Source: Ostrinia nubilalis
Lineage: Eukaryota > Arthropoda > Insecta > Lepidoptera > Crambidae
Assembly: GCF_963855985.1 (NCBI RefSeq)
Contig: NC_087095.1
Span: 15,634,001-15,698,000 of the forward strand
Direction: 5' to 3'
Length of the DNA: 64,000 bases
Shown: in pieces, positions 24,401-30,865 of the stretch
Layout: every line of letters starts with the position of its first letter
How positions within the stretch are numbered: the stretch's first letter is position 1
Notes under the pieces: model-generated
Databases searched by the model: none
The model's input: only the letters and a program-made list of their open reading frames with translations
Told to the model about the DNA's origin: nothing
Program-made: the position numbers and the translations under genes

Positions 24401-25563
24401 TTCGTAATAGTAAAGCAATTTGTTGGTAGCCACTTAATTTTTAAATCAGCATGTGTTTGGAGTGTCCAGTATAATTTTGGGGGGTAGGTAGTAAGTCTTC
24501 CAGTGACTTGGCGCTCATTAAGCTTGGTCCTCGGGCCAAGTCGCTGGTTTGAATTTTTAAATAGTTTTTCTTCCAGTGACTGGGCCCACCTCTAAGATTC
24601 TAGAGTAGATTTTTGTTGATTTGATGTTTAATTTATTAATAAAACATTGAAGGTGATGATGACTAGTCACTGGAAGAAAAACTATTTAAAAATTCAAACC
24701 AGCTTGGCCCGTGGACTAAGTTAAAATAGGGCCAAGTCACTGGAAGACTCGGCAGTAAACGGCCTTTCTATTATTTTATTCAGCTTTAAGATTGCAATGC
24801 TATTCAGTTTCGTAACTGTAAAGAAAATCCACTTATCGCCGCATGATAATATTGTCATTTGCCACATATTCGAGTTTATTTTTAACGAAGTCACGACTGT
24901 AGGTCACGTAACAGCACATACTGTATAACGCCCTATGCGCGTGTATCTTGCGATTGGCACGTGATTTTCTCAATAGCCTCCTGCTGATATAATCGCAGAC
25001 TTCCGATCTATTTACAAATGAATAATTATTATTAATTATGCTTGCTTGGTAACTTAGATTACATCTCGGGCGATCAAAGCAACATGCGCTTCCGAGGTCA
25101 TGCGAATAAATCATGGACATGGTACACTGTGTTGGCAACAACTTATGCAATGAACTCTGACCTCTAAACTCGAACTTATGACCTCTATCCTGAATACTTG
25201 TCTTTCAAACGAAAGCCATTTTATTCCTGAAGGCAACAAGTGGCTTAGTGTTTTTGAAACATGTCAATATTTGAACTCTATTATTATTTTTACACCCTGT
25301 ATATCTTTATTATGATATAATTTCAATGATACGATAATACATCTAGGACTGCTACAATTTCAATGTTGTTTTTGTTTTGTTTCAGTTATTTGGTATCGGG
25401 CGATGCGGACGGCAAATGCTACATTTGGGACTGGAAAACGACGAAACTATACAAGAAATGGAAGGCCCACGACGGAGTTTGTATATCGACCCTGTGGCAC
25501 CCTCACGAGCCCAGCAAGATGCTGACGGCGGGCTGGGACGGCGTCATCAAGTACTGGGACTGA
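316..25563 (+). CDS. CDC40: CDC40/PRP17 pre-mRNA splicing factor, C-terminal exons (partial gene)
   Basis: WD40-repeat protein of the spliceosome, needed around the second catalytic step of splicing and acting in the nucleus. Five exons are seen: 316-470, 2034-2167, 5088-5199, 6649-6758 and 25386-25563. All junctions are GT-AG and in phase; with one base from an unseen upstream exon they give 230 codons including the stop. The translation carries PRP17 landmarks such as [78 protein letters not shown] and [16 protein letters not shown]. The full protein is usually near 580 residues, so the N-terminal part lies left of the window. The last intron is 18.6 kb and packed with transposons. Family assignment is secure; exon ends are read from the sequence. 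Confidence 0.95.
509..639. mobile_element. MITE of the GTCCAATGACCCC family, copy 1 (CDC40 intron)
   Basis: Imperfect foldback element with ends CTAAAATCCGG and CCGGACTTTAG and the flanking core GCCGAGCAGATAG inverted on the right. Its inner part (GTCCAATGACCCCAAG, CATCCTTAACGCTCGCGCG, ATGTTGCTGTCGCGCTCGCA) is shared with the MITEs in GDAP2 intron 5 (37461, 38645) and intron 4 (39168). It lies 38 bp downstream of the exon A donor and is part of the tandem unit. Confidence 0.75.
739..876 (+). pseudogene. Second copy of CDC40 exon A tail with donor
   Basis: From 760 to 876 this repeats codons of exon A from GGTGAATGC to the donor GTGAGT, and similarity reaches back to about 331 in the exon. 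Over the shared coding part I count six base differences from exon A. All are at third codon positions and all are silent (GTG/GTC, GTA/GTC, CCC/CCT, CAA/CAG, ACA/ACT, AAG/AAA). No pyrimidine tract plus AG precedes it, so it is probably not spliced in as an exon. The following intron sequence and its MITE are also duplicated. Confidence 0.9.
917..1346. mobile_element. MITE of the same family, copy 2, interrupted
   Basis: Same MITE in the second tandem unit, split by the insertion at 964-1254. Left part is about 917-963, right part about 1264-1346. Confidence 0.7.
964..1254. mobile_element. Foldback element rich in ATTGGACCAAT repeats, 9-bp target duplication
   Basis: Inserted in the MITE just above, flanked by ACCCCAAGC on both sides (955-963 and 1255-1263). 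The ends are inverted (CGTTTAGGCGCG and CGCGCCTAAACG). The uninterrupted copy near 550-575 shows the empty site. The interior holds six copies of a 16-bp unit, AATTGGACCAATMGCG, at about 1105-1200, giving many inverted CCAAT boxes. I do not recognise the family. Confidence 0.8.
1444..1545 (+). pseudogene. Third, decayed copy of CDC40 exon A tail
   Basis: Similarity to the exon A tail resumes after an internal deletion (AACCCCGACGCGGATAAG onward) and runs to a shifted, weakened donor region near 1541. It has both silent and amino-acid-changing differences and a small insertion before the old donor, so it looks like an older, non-functional copy. It ends the tandem series that begins inside exon A. 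Confidence 0.8.
1546..2033. other. CDC40 intron, unassigned
   Basis: AT-rich intron between the last exon-tail copy and exon B. Nothing recognised. Confidence 0.5.
2034..2167 (+). CDS. CDC40: CDC40 exon B (WD40 repeat)
   Basis: Acceptor TTTTTTTTAACAG ends at 2033. The exon codes [19 protein letters not shown], then the [22 protein letters not shown] stretch, and stops inside the last Trp codon (phase 2) at donor GTAAGT. This is a typical PRP17 segment. Confidence 0.95.
2371..3809 (+). mobile_element. Non-autonomous Helitron interrupted by a mariner-like element
   Basis: Starts TCCTACTATATTATAAATCC once the inner element is removed (2371-2382 joined to 3617 onward) and ends in the GCGGGTGAAGCCGCGGG hairpin followed by TTAG at 3806-3809, a decayed CTAG. 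Host bases are A on the left and T on the right, as expected for Helitron insertion between A and T. It carries no ORF. Confidence 0.75.
2383..3614 (+). mobile_element. Decayed Tc1/mariner-type transposon
   Basis: Terminal inverted repeats of about 45 bp (CAGGGTGTTACTTTGCATTC on the left, its near complement on the right) are flanked by TA. Interior remnants at about 2820-2970 read, across frameshifts, like the QQDGAP and SPDLTPMDFF blocks of Tc1/mariner transposases, which hold catalytic Asp residues. Stops and frameshifts show it is dead. Confidence 0.8.
3810..4093. other. CDC40 intron, unassigned
   Basis: No repeat or gene recognised. Short ORFs on both strands here show no family similarity. 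Confidence 0.4.
4094..4268. mobile_element. MITE with TTA target duplication (PIF/Harbinger-like)
   Basis: Foldback with about 40-bp arms beginning GAGTAGGCGCACACCGTTGA. TTA flanks both ends (4091-4093 and 4269-4271). The 3-bp TTA duplication suggests PIF/Harbinger. No coding capacity. Confidence 0.75.
4571..4590. repeat. Perfect 20-bp palindrome
   Basis: CATGAGGTACGTACCTCATG is its own reverse complement, with weaker symmetry outside it. Function unknown. Confidence 0.7.
4596..4672 (+). mobile_element. RTE-type LINE 3' end, type 2
   Basis: GGAAAACCTTGGGAGAGGCC, then CAGCAGTGGACGTCATTTGG, matches the C-terminal codons of moth RTE-like reverse transcriptases (ending in a QQW motif). Related copies lie near 21030, 39410, 39450 and 60415. 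Confidence 0.6.
5088..5199 (+). CDS. CDC40: CDC40 exon C
   Basis: Acceptor GCGTCCCAG ends at 5087. The exon completes the Trp codon and codes [20 protein letters not shown] and then the [12 protein letters not shown] stretch, ending in phase 0. The donor is AAG|GTACCATC, unlike the GTRAGT of the neighbouring exons, because the (ATC)n tail of an RTE LINE fragment begins four to five bases into the intron. Confidence 0.93.
5263..5683. mobile_element. Foldback element with 8-bp target duplication
   Basis: Ends are inverted (GGCTTAGTCATCAAAATG and CATTTTGATTACTAAGCC). It is flanked by GAACATAG on both sides (5255-5262 and 5684-5691), which belongs to the host RTE sequence. The 8-bp duplication suggests a hAT-type transposase acted on it. 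AT-rich interior, no ORF. Confidence 0.8.
5703..5880 (+). mobile_element. tRNA-derived SINE inserted in RTE
   Basis: The 5' part is tRNA-like: CGATAG pairs with CTATCG at the other end, and GCGGGTTCGGTCCCC resembles a B box. The 3' part ends AGCTTAGTACGAGGGGCTAA and then an A-rich stretch. A similar 3' part lies at 47330-47400. Host RTE sequence resumes at the AATGATTTCCACATCGCCCG stretch. Confidence 0.6.
5908..6088. mobile_element. MITE with about 30-bp inverted ends
   Basis: ATCGTACTTTCATCCACGAA, then GACGCGCC, is inverted at 6058-6085. The host RTE reads GGTTGGTAGCGGCC elsewhere, so the insertion is at a TA. Confidence 0.65.
6440..6603 (-). mobile_element. RTE-type LINE 3' end, uninterrupted copy
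   Basis: Carries the same [10 protein letters not shown] to QQWTSCG coding remnant on the minus strand and ends in a (ATC)n-like tail. It lies just before CDC40 exon D. Confidence 0.75.
6649..6758 (+). CDS. CDC40: CDC40 exon D (WD40 repeat)
   Basis: Acceptor TTGTTCTTACTAG ends at 6648. The exon codes [18 protein letters not shown] and then [17 protein letters not shown], ending in phase 2 at donor GTTAGT. It joins in frame to the exon 18.6 kb away. Confidence 0.93.
6850..7303. mobile_element. Foldback MITE interrupted by another MITE
   Basis: Outer arms CCTAAGCTTCAACCACAC (left, before 6868) and GTGTGGTAGAAGCATTAGG (right, to 7303) are inverted. Inner arms ACTAACGCGTGC and GCACGCGTTGGT and a 30-bp perfect palindrome around CAGGTCGCGCGACCTG fill the centre. 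The element at 6868-7178 sits in its left arm. Confidence 0.7.
6868..7178. mobile_element. MITE with hAT-like ends and 7-bp target duplication
   Basis: Arms of about 100 bp begin CAGAGTAAATACAAATGAG, with the complement ending at 7178. ACCACAC flanks both sides (6861-6867 and 7179-7185). CAGAG ends and a 7-8 bp duplication fit hAT. Confidence 0.75.
7380..7550 (+). repeat. Dispersed repeat, left arm of an inverted pair
   Basis: Contains AGCGCTGGTAGGGCCCAAAA and AAGTGCCACTTGTGGTC, ending GAATAAATATTTTTGATT. A reverse copy lies at 7843-8036 and further pieces at 29325-29360 and 59226-59330. It probably derives from a non-LTR element tail. Confidence 0.65.
7843..8036 (-). repeat. Dispersed repeat, right arm of the inverted pair
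   Basis: Reverse complement of 7380-7550 with few differences. The two could fold into a hairpin of about 170 bp around a 290-bp loop. Confidence 0.7.
8434..8697. mobile_element. Mariner-type foldback MITE
   Basis: Arms of roughly 110-120 bp starting CAGGGTGTTAGGTAAATGGG are nearly perfect inverted copies with a short AT-rich centre. TA flanks both ends. No ORF. Confidence 0.85.
8700..10500. other. CDC40 intron 4, unassigned
   Basis: AT-rich sequence with several small ORFs but no recognisable protein, repeat or RNA. Confidence 0.4.
10502..10581 (+). pseudogene. tRNA-like sequence, probable tRNA pseudogene or SINE head
   Basis: The acceptor stem GTCTAAG/CTTAGGC and T stem GTGGG/CCCGC pair, and both promoter boxes are seen (TAGCTCAGTGG and GGTTCAATTCC). 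The loop CCGGCAA would put GGC (Ala) at the anticodon. The D loop has a duplicated GGAAGT, position 33 is C not T, and the anticodon stem pairs badly, so a working tRNA is unlikely. Confidence 0.5.
10582..11277. other. CDC40 intron 4, unassigned
   Basis: AT-rich, nothing recognised. Confidence 0.4.
11278..11440 (-). mobile_element. Helitron fragment (3' half)
   Basis: On the minus strand it ends GCGGGCGAAGCCGTGGGCGG and then AAAGCTAG, the CTAG-type Helitron end. It shares its interior with the host Helitron at 12005-13895. The 5' end is lost in an inverted TTTACCTAAATAAATAAT repeat. Confidence 0.65.
11640..11730 (+). mobile_element. SINE 3' fragment
   Basis: TATGTATTTACAAAAAAAAA, then AGTATTTAAGTATGTTTA and AAATGTCTAGGGATATTTAT, matches the 3' part of the SINE at 18925-19185 with an internal deletion. 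Confidence 0.5.
12226..13395. mobile_element. Long inverted-repeat insert with a G-rich minisatellite
   Basis: About 240 bp at 12226-12470 (CCGCGTGACGTCACTATATC, CAGCCGGCGTACTATTGG, ACCACATTTTTATACGATTC) is inverted, with divergence, at about 13150-13395. The arms enclose the minisatellite at 12535-12860. Family unknown. Confidence 0.65.
12535..12860 (+). repeat. G-rich minisatellite with long G runs
   Basis: About seven irregular units built on CCCAGCTTCTGGCCTGGGGG, with G runs up to about 13-15. It could form G-quadruplexes on this strand. An ORF across it is only a by-product of the repeat. Confidence 0.85.
13609..13841 (+). mobile_element. Intact 233-bp non-autonomous Helitron
   Basis: Starts TCCCAACTAATATTATAAAT and ends in the hairpin CGCGGGCGAAGCCGCGGG and then CGGAAAGCTAG. 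Host A on the left, T on the right. A (GTCT)n run near the start and an identical-length copy at 40230-40462 support the boundaries. It lies inside the older Helitron 12005-13895, whose uninterrupted sequence is seen at 11278. Confidence 0.85.
13900..15690. other. CDC40 intron 4, unassigned
   Basis: AT-rich with no recognised element. A perfect-looking inverted AAATTTAATTTATT repeat lies near 15380-15420. Confidence 0.4.
15694..15943 (-). mobile_element. Helitron, complete, minus orientation
   Basis: On the minus strand it starts TCCTACTAATTTTATAAATG and ends CGGCCGCTAG. Host bases are A and T at the two ends. A short run of GACATCCA repeats lies near the 5' end. Confidence 0.75.
16217..16280. 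repeat. Hairpin of about 25 bp arms
   Basis: TTTACCTTGTTTTCTA is inverted as TAGAAAACAAGGTAAA around CAGCTCTAAGATAGAGCG. It could be a tiny MITE remnant or a folded RNA; no support for either. Confidence 0.5.
16739..18473. mobile_element. hAT-like element with 8-bp target duplication, carrying a jockey fragment
   Basis: Ends TAGGGCATGCA and TGCATGCCCTA are inverted, and AACGTAAG flanks both (16731-16738 and 18474-18481). TAGGG ends with 8-bp duplications fit hAT. The outer parts are full of ATTCGAATA-type repeats. The middle (about 16940-18150) is a jockey-type LINE fragment. Confidence 0.75.
16946..18060 (+). pseudogene. Jockey-type reverse transcriptase fragment
   Basis: The first part (16946-17599, 217 codons) shows [42 protein letters not shown] and [15 protein letters not shown], the core RT motifs of jockey-like LINEs. 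Frame is lost near 17470-17600 and picked up in other frames to about 18060 ([17 protein letters not shown]). No endonuclease or 5' end, so it is truncated and dead. It lies inside the hAT-like element. Confidence 0.85.
18645..18780 (+). mobile_element. RTE-type LINE 3' fragment
   Basis: Reads [20 protein letters not shown] in one frame on +, the RTE C-terminal block, then decays. Confidence 0.6.
18925..19185 (-). mobile_element. tRNA-derived SINE, near full length
   Basis: On the minus strand the head is tRNA-like with a perfect B box (GGTTCGATTCC) at about 19118-19130. The body follows with TATGTGTGTATTTACAAAAA and AGTATTTAAGTATGTTTATA. The tail is AAATGTCCAAGGATATTTAT. A deleted relative is at 11640. 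Confidence 0.75.
19260..21025. other. CDC40 intron 4, unassigned
   Basis: AT-rich; no recognisable element or gene. Confidence 0.4.
21028..21098 (-). mobile_element. RTE-type LINE 3' end, type 2
   Basis: TTTCAGCCAAATGACGACGT, then CCACTGCTGGACAAAGACCT, matches the LINE tails at 4596 and 60411. Confidence 0.6.
21100..24490. other. CDC40 intron 4, unassigned
   Basis: Mostly unique-looking AT-rich sequence. ORFs at 22441-22629 and 22701-22991 have no recognisable features and poor coding character. Confidence 0.4.
24494..24749. mobile_element. Foldback MITE
   Basis: Arms of about 95 bp start AGTCTTCCAGTGACTTGG. CAAACCAGCTTGGCCC and the ATTTTTAAATAGTTTTTCTT block are repeated inverted. Target duplication not clear. 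Confidence 0.75.
24750..25385. other. End of CDC40 intron 4
   Basis: No repeat recognised. Ends in the TTGTTTTGTTTCAG acceptor. Confidence 0.5.
25386..25563 (+). CDS. CDC40: CDC40 terminal exon (last WD40 repeats)
   Basis: Acceptor TTTGTTTCAG ends at 25385. The exon finishes a Ser codon and codes [20 protein letters not shown], then the [15 protein letters not shown] end typical of PRP17. The stop TGA shares its last A with an AATAAA, so the coding end and a possible polyadenylation signal overlap. Confidence 0.95.
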
Positions 25564-25568
25564 ATAAA
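25563..25568 (+). terminator. Possible CDC40 poly(A) signal overlapping the stop codon
   Basis: AATAAA begins on the last base of the TGA stop. Another AATAAA lies near 25645, so which one is used is unknown. Either way the 3' UTR is very short because ALAS converges here. Confidence 0.45.
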
Positions 25569-25738
25569 ACAATTCATCCGTTTCCACGTCTTTAATTTCC
25601 CCTAACATGAACCACGAACCATAAATATTACGATAAAAATAACGCAAATAAACTATACAACATCTCTTAACATTTTTTTTACATTTTCTTTCATGCTAAC
25701 ATCAATTTGTCATGGCCGTCGGCAGGGGGCGGTGCGGG

Positions 25739-27259
25739 TTACACCTGCATCGGGAACTTGTAAGGCTCCTCGTACGCGATGTCGACCTTGTACTCCATGC
25801 TGCATTCCCTACAGGTTCCGTTCTCCAGGAACTGGTTGAAGCTTATGTTGTTTTCGTGGAACGCCTCGGTCAGGGCGGCGACGAGGCTGTCGATCATCTC
25901 GGGCGTGTGGTAGGGCCCGGGCGCGAACCGCAGGCGCTCCTCGCCGCGCGCCACCGTGGGGTAGTTGATGGCCTGCACGTAGTGGCCGCGCTTCATCAGC
26001 GATTCTGCGACCAGCGCCACCTTGTCCGCTCCATTGATCGGTACCGGGACTATGTGGCTTACAGACGGCAGCTGCGGCAGCCCTGCCACCAGCAGAGACA
26101 GCTTCAGGTACCGCACGATGGCCTGGTGCTTCGCTCTCAAGCTCCTGCCCTCCTCGCTAGCTAGGAGCCTGATGGCGGCCAGCGAGCCGGCCAGCACGGG
26201 CGGCGGCAGCGCCGTCGTGAATATGAACCCGGGCGCCAGCGACCGCACCGTGTCCACCAGCAGCGACGACCCGGCGATGTATCCCCCGACGTTCCCGTAC
26301 GCCTTCCCGAGGGTTCCCGACACGATGTCTATTTTGTGTTGAATTCCTCTCTCCTCCCCTATGCCCGCCCCGTGCTTGCCGTACAATCCCACGGCATGAA
26401 CTTCGTCTACAAAAGTTAAAGCTCCGTACTCGTGCGCTATATTGCACATCTCTTCTAATGGACAAATAGCTCCACTCATGGAATGGACAGTCTCAAATAC
26501 GACTAGTTTTGGTACCCCTTCGGGAGATTCTTCCAGTAATTGTCTGAGATGGTTGGGGTCGTTGTGCCTGAATATATGCTTCGGTGCTCGACTGTTGCGT
26601 ATGCCCTGGATCATGGAGGCATGGTTCCCGGCGTCCGAGTAAACTATGCACCCGGGGAGGATCCGAGCCAGAGTTGATAACGTGGCATCGTTGGCAACAA
26701 AACAAGAGCTGAAGATCAGCGCGGCAGGTTTCTTGTGAAGGTGTGCTATCTCAGCTTCCAGCTTCTCGGTCATCTGGGAGTTCCCGGCGATGTTGCGCGT
26801 GCCGCCGGCGCCGGTGCCGTAGCTCTTGATGGCGTTGACGGCGGCGTCTTGCACGACGGGGTGGCGCGAGGCGCCGAGGTAGTCGTTGGCGCACCACACG
26901 GTGACGCGGCGGTTGGCGGCACCCTCCAGCGCCTGCGGATACGCGCCGTCGGCCGCGAGGCGCGACACCTTGCGGAACACGCGGTACGAGTAGTCCTTCT
27001 TCTTGGCGCTGATCTGCTCGTTGAAGAACTTCTCGTACTTGTACGGCATGAGCGTCTCCACGATGTCCTCGGTCATCTCCTTGGGCGCCTCCGAGATGAT
27101 CGCGTTCTCCTTGATGAAGGGACACTTCGTCTCGTCGTTGCCGAGGGAGCGGAAGCCTCTCGAGATTATCGGGCAGTAGTTCCCGTATTGTTTCATCAGA
27201 GTTGCTCCGTAATTCCTTACGAAAGCTTGGTTGAGCGATCCCAAAAACGGACAGGGCAT
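25739..27259 (-). CDS. Alas: 5-aminolevulinate synthase, mitochondrial
   Basis: PLP enzyme joining glycine and succinyl-CoA to 5-aminolevulinate, the first step of heme synthesis, in the mitochondrial matrix. It has 506 residues, the usual length. Visible motifs: WCANDYLG (122-129), [13 protein letters not shown] (148-160), [12 protein letters not shown] (212-223), [13 protein letters not shown] (255-267), [12 protein letters not shown] (283-294, Asp285 to contact PLP) and [14 protein letters not shown] (314-327, Lys319 as the Schiff-base lysine). Three Cys-Pro pairs near the N-terminus (residues 3-4, 29-30, 46-47) look like heme regulatory motifs, two of them within the probable targeting region. 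The start ATG has AAA before it. The ORF is continuous, with no intron. The stop lies 175 bp from that of CDC40 on the other strand. Confidence 0.97.
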   Translation of the reverse strand: MPCPFLGSLNQAFVRNYGATLMKQYGNYCPIISRGFRSLGNDETKCPFIKENAIISEAPKEMTEDIVETLMPYKYEKFFNEQISAKKKDYSYRVFRKVSRLAADGAYPQALEGAANRRVTVWCANDYLGASRHPVVQDAAVNAIKSYGTGAGGTRNIAGNSQMTEKLEAEIAHLHKKPAALIFSSCFVANDATLSTLARILPGCIVYSDAGNHASMIQGIRNSRAPKHIFRHNDPNHLRQLLEESPEGVPKLVVFETVHSMSGAICPLEEMCNIAHEYGALTFVDEVHAVGLYGKHGAGIGEERGIQHKIDIVSGTLGKAYGNVGGYIAGSSLLVDTVRSLAPGFIFTTALPPPVLAGSLAAIRLLASEEGRSLRAKHQAIVRYLKLSLLVAGLPQLPSVSHIVPVPINGADKVALVAESLMKRGHYVQAINYPTVARGEERLRFAPGPYHTPEMIDSLVAALTEAFHENNISFNQFLENGTCRECSMEYKVDIAYEEPYKFPMQV

Positions 27260-27366
27260 TTTATGTAATTCTTGATAACACTCCGAACTCTCACCACACT
27301 TGATTATTACGATTACGGTGTACGATGTTTTTTATTTATGTTAAAACGTTGGCTCGCACTGTAGCC
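27260..27366 (-). promoter_or_regulatory. Probable ALAS 5' UTR and core promoter region
   Basis: Upstream of the start codon on the minus strand, an ATAAATAAAAAAC stretch near 27331-27343 could act as a TATA-like element. I cannot place the transcription start. Confidence 0.3.
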
Positions 27367-27766
27367 GAACGTTTTACAGAGTAAAGTTCAACTGGGGGCT
27401 CCTGCTACGGCACCTTTCATTTATAAAGTTTGTGTCGTCATATCGATTACGACCGACTGATGATAACTCACACACCTCACAATTTTGACCATTTCGCAAC
27501 CACTTGGAGTTGCCATTGTAACGAAAGTGACGTTTAGGAATAGTAACTTTAGTAAGAAAATTGGTAATAATAACATTTTGCATTTTTAGGTTACAGAAAA
27601 TTTGGTGAAATCCCTTGCTACTGCCCTAGTTCTTAAAATTAATCAATTTAGCCACAATTTTTCATTAAAAATCAATGTAACGAATGAATGAGTGAATGAA
27701 TTGATGAATGAAAAATTATTTTATGACACATGACAGTCAGTTTAGCCAACATAAAGATTTAACAAG
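27367..27766. other. ALAS upstream spacer
   Basis: Nothing recognised. A (GAATGAAT)-like short run lies near 27680-27710. Confidence 0.4.
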
Positions 27767-27774
27767 TCCGAATC

Positions 27775-29768
27775 CACAGATATGGATAGATGCAGCATGT
27801 GTCAAAAATTGTATGAAGCCGAGCACAGATATGGATAGATGCAGCATGTGTCAAAAATTGTATGAAGCCGAGCGTGCCACTTTTTAAACGTCATTAGTGT
27901 CATTTTAGCGAATTTTAGTGATTGCCGCAACGTAAAAGTAATCGTATCATCGTACTGCATTCGCAAAGTCATCGAATGATATCGTGTGACTCGATTCAAA
28001 AATTAATTAATTCCGATAAAACTGATATTTTGTTAAATTTATAGCTAGTCTGACTGTGGATTAAAATAATTTTGTAGCGGTAGACGTTATTCTACAATAA
28101 TTTTAAATTTTAGTTTTTAAGTCATTTTAAGTTAATGTATTATTATAAAATTTATTCTACATTATTAATTTGCAAATAATATTTTTGTTGTGCCTAATGT
28201 TTATGAAAGTAATGATCGTTATTCCATTATGTTAAATAGTACCTACTACTAGTAATTCTTACTTAATTCCATACTTTTAAATATCCTAGTAAGTAAATGA
28301 CCTAGTTTCATAAAATAAAGACTATTTTACTCAAGCTTTTTATTTTTAATAAATGTGAAAATGCGTAGTTTTGCCAATACATTTTCTTTCATAAAGCTAA
28401 GTCAGGTACCTAGTTTTGAAGATATTTCTAAACGACAAAATCTCGGACGTCGTATACATAGACTAGTAATAGTGTATACTGCGATCACTGACCTAACTTC
28501 TCGATTTGTATATTTCGACGTCATACAGTGCACTCTGTCTTCCGCGATCACTGATCTAACTTGTTTTATAATTCTTCTACTGCTACTTTATTCTAATTAC
28601 AATTCTCAATCCGTAAATAATTTCTTCTCTTTTCTCGTTGCTGTTAATTACAATTCTCAATCCGTAAATAATTTCTTCTCTCTACCGTGTTCGTACTACT
28701 GTCCTCGTAAAATCATCGAATCCGATTGTTGTAATCGGATTACATGAACATCACTCGACCATGTATGTCCATTTGGACATATCGGAATGGCACGCTTTGA
28801 CTAGCAACTTGCTGTATCTACTCTAATCCATATCTGTGAAGCCGAGCGTGCCACTTTTTAAACGTCATTAGTGTCATTTTAGCGAATTTTAGTGATTGCC
28901 GCAACGTAAAAGTAATCGTATCATCGTACTGCATTTGCAAAGTCATCGAATGATATCGTGTGACTTGATTCGAAAATTAATTAATTCCGATAAAACTGAT
29001 AATTGGTTAAATACAAAATAAGTAAAATTTTATAAAAAAAAATAAAACCGACTCCAAAAAACCTACACTAAAACGTAGAAAAATAATTACTAATTACCTA
29101 CTTATTTATTAGGACGAATTATTAATATTTATGTAGGTATACCATGATTGATACTTCTGGAGTCGGTGCCAAGATTATGAAACATGTAAAGTTTGCCTGC
29201 ACCGACTCCAAAAGTATCAATCATGGTATACCTACATAAATATTAATAATTCGTCCTAAAAAACCGACTTCAAAAAACTCCTCCTTTTTTGAAGTCGGTT
29301 GAAAACCAAAAACATCTTTATTTTTTACCCTACCAGCGTTTCAAGACATAAATTTGTCAAGTGCATGAATACATGCATCAGTGTGTGTCTTATTGTTATG
29401 AGTAAGTACTTACGGTCAGTACGGTTCCTTGGGATCGGTATGAGTGCACCACATACAGGGACCATGGTTTTAACTCTTAAGAGTACATCGCAGGATATGT
29501 ATTAAAAACAATGCTACTTTATAATTCTTCTACTGCTACTTTATTCTAATTAATTATTTTGTTACTTGTGCTGTTAATTACAATTCTCAATCCGTAAATA
29601 ATTTCTTCTTTCTACCGTGTTAGTACTACTGTCCTCGTAAAATCATCGTAACCGATTGTTGTAATCGGATTACATGAACATCACTCGACCATGTATGTCC
29701 ATTTGGACATATCGGAATGGCACGCTTTGACGATCAACTTGCTGTATCTACTCTAATCCATATCTGTG
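27775..29768. mobile_element. hAT-like composite element, perfect 8-bp target duplication
   Basis: Ends CACAGATATGGAT and, with slight change, ATCCATATCTGTG are inverted. TCCGAATC flanks both (27767-27774 and 29769-29776). The interior is a head-to-tail duplication: the GAAGCCGAGCGTGCC block occurs at 27865-28035 and 28837-29005, and the AATTACAATTCTCAATCCGT to CCATATCTGTG block at 28600-28836 and 29575-29768. The first 47 bp are also doubled at the left end. No transposase ORF is recognised. Confidence 0.85.
29034..29300. mobile_element. Foldback inside the second unit of the composite
   Basis: TTAGGACGAATTATTAATAT, then the TTATGTAGGTATACCATGATT block (29110-29155), is inverted at 29216-29260. 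Outside lie AAAACCGACTYCAAAAAA-type ends (29040 and 29265-29300). The first unit lacks this sequence, so it inserted after duplication or was lost from one copy. Confidence 0.7.
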
Positions 29769-29776
29769 TCCGAATC

Positions 29777-30865
29777 CGTCCGAAACACTCACCACAGGAT
29801 TTCGTGGAGCGAGGGTAGATAAAGAAAGCATGGTCGATCTGTTTTAATGCTTTTGTTTTAAATTGACTTTCTAAAGTGTAGTGAAGTGATAAATTTATAA
29901 AAAAAACATTTAAACACTGAATTATGATTTATGAGTGCATTGAGTGTCAAGCTGGTTGTTGTGTGGACAAAAAATAATATTTCTGTGTTCAACGGGCCTT
30001 TAACTTTTTGGAATTAGCCCCTAGTTTCATTGCCATTAAATAAAGAAGAAACAGAAAGCTCACTACAATTTGTATGATGCACAATGCGCTTACGAAAAAG
30101 TTGTTTTTATTGAGGGTAATTTGATTTTTACTACTGATAAAAAATTCGACACTATCCAGTTGTAGTCTTGTTAATTCAGCTACATAATACTTGTGATTAC
30201 TTTTTCTATGATAAAAAATCGTGATGTATTGTGTGCTTCGAGAATTAAAAAAATTGTGATATTGATTCAGAATGGAGAGTTACCGCAGTAAGTACTAAAC
30301 TACTTATCAAATTATGACCTTAAGTTTATTATTTTTGCTTGCTGTAAAAAGTATCATCAAGCAATACGGGCATCTTTTATTAATTGTAATATTGTAAGGT
30401 AAAATTTTAGATCTAAAATGTTCAGTCTGATAAGTGTGCTGATAAGCTCTTGTAAATATTAATGTGTGCGCCTGCCTATATCCTGGGCATTGGCCGAAAA
30501 ACTTAAAATGAAGCTTAATCTTTAATAAATAAAATTAATAATTTTGTGACATTTTCCGCCATCCTTCTGTACGTGTAGGCATTTCCTAAATGTCATGACT
30601 ACCGACAATTTTTTAATTCACAAAACTGTTAGTCGCAGGCAACTATTTCACTTAAATTTCTTGAAATACCTACACTACACAATCGTTTTCGGAACGCATT
30701 TTAATTTTGACAGATGAGTAAATTGAATATCTGTGAATTGAGTGACATTGACACTTGACAGTAAGAAATTATTGATAAAAATTTCGTCGATGTGATTATT
30801 CGTGATTACAGAGTGAAATGAAATCCATTTATTGAAATTATACCCAGTAATCAGATAAATGAAAA
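29777..30865. other. Spacer upstream of PIG-F
   Basis: AT-rich and without recognised repeats. It should contain the PIG-F promoter and 5' UTR, which I cannot place. Confidence 0.4.

Noticed and set aside
25712..27268. Long plus-strand and other-frame ORFs over ALAS
   Set aside because: They are shadows of the GC-rich ALAS coding sequence; only the minus-strand frame has family motifs.
28355..28747. 130-codon plus ORF
   Set aside because: It lies in the duplicated hAT-like element, contains repeated YNSQSVNNFF from a local duplication, and is disrupted in the sister unit.
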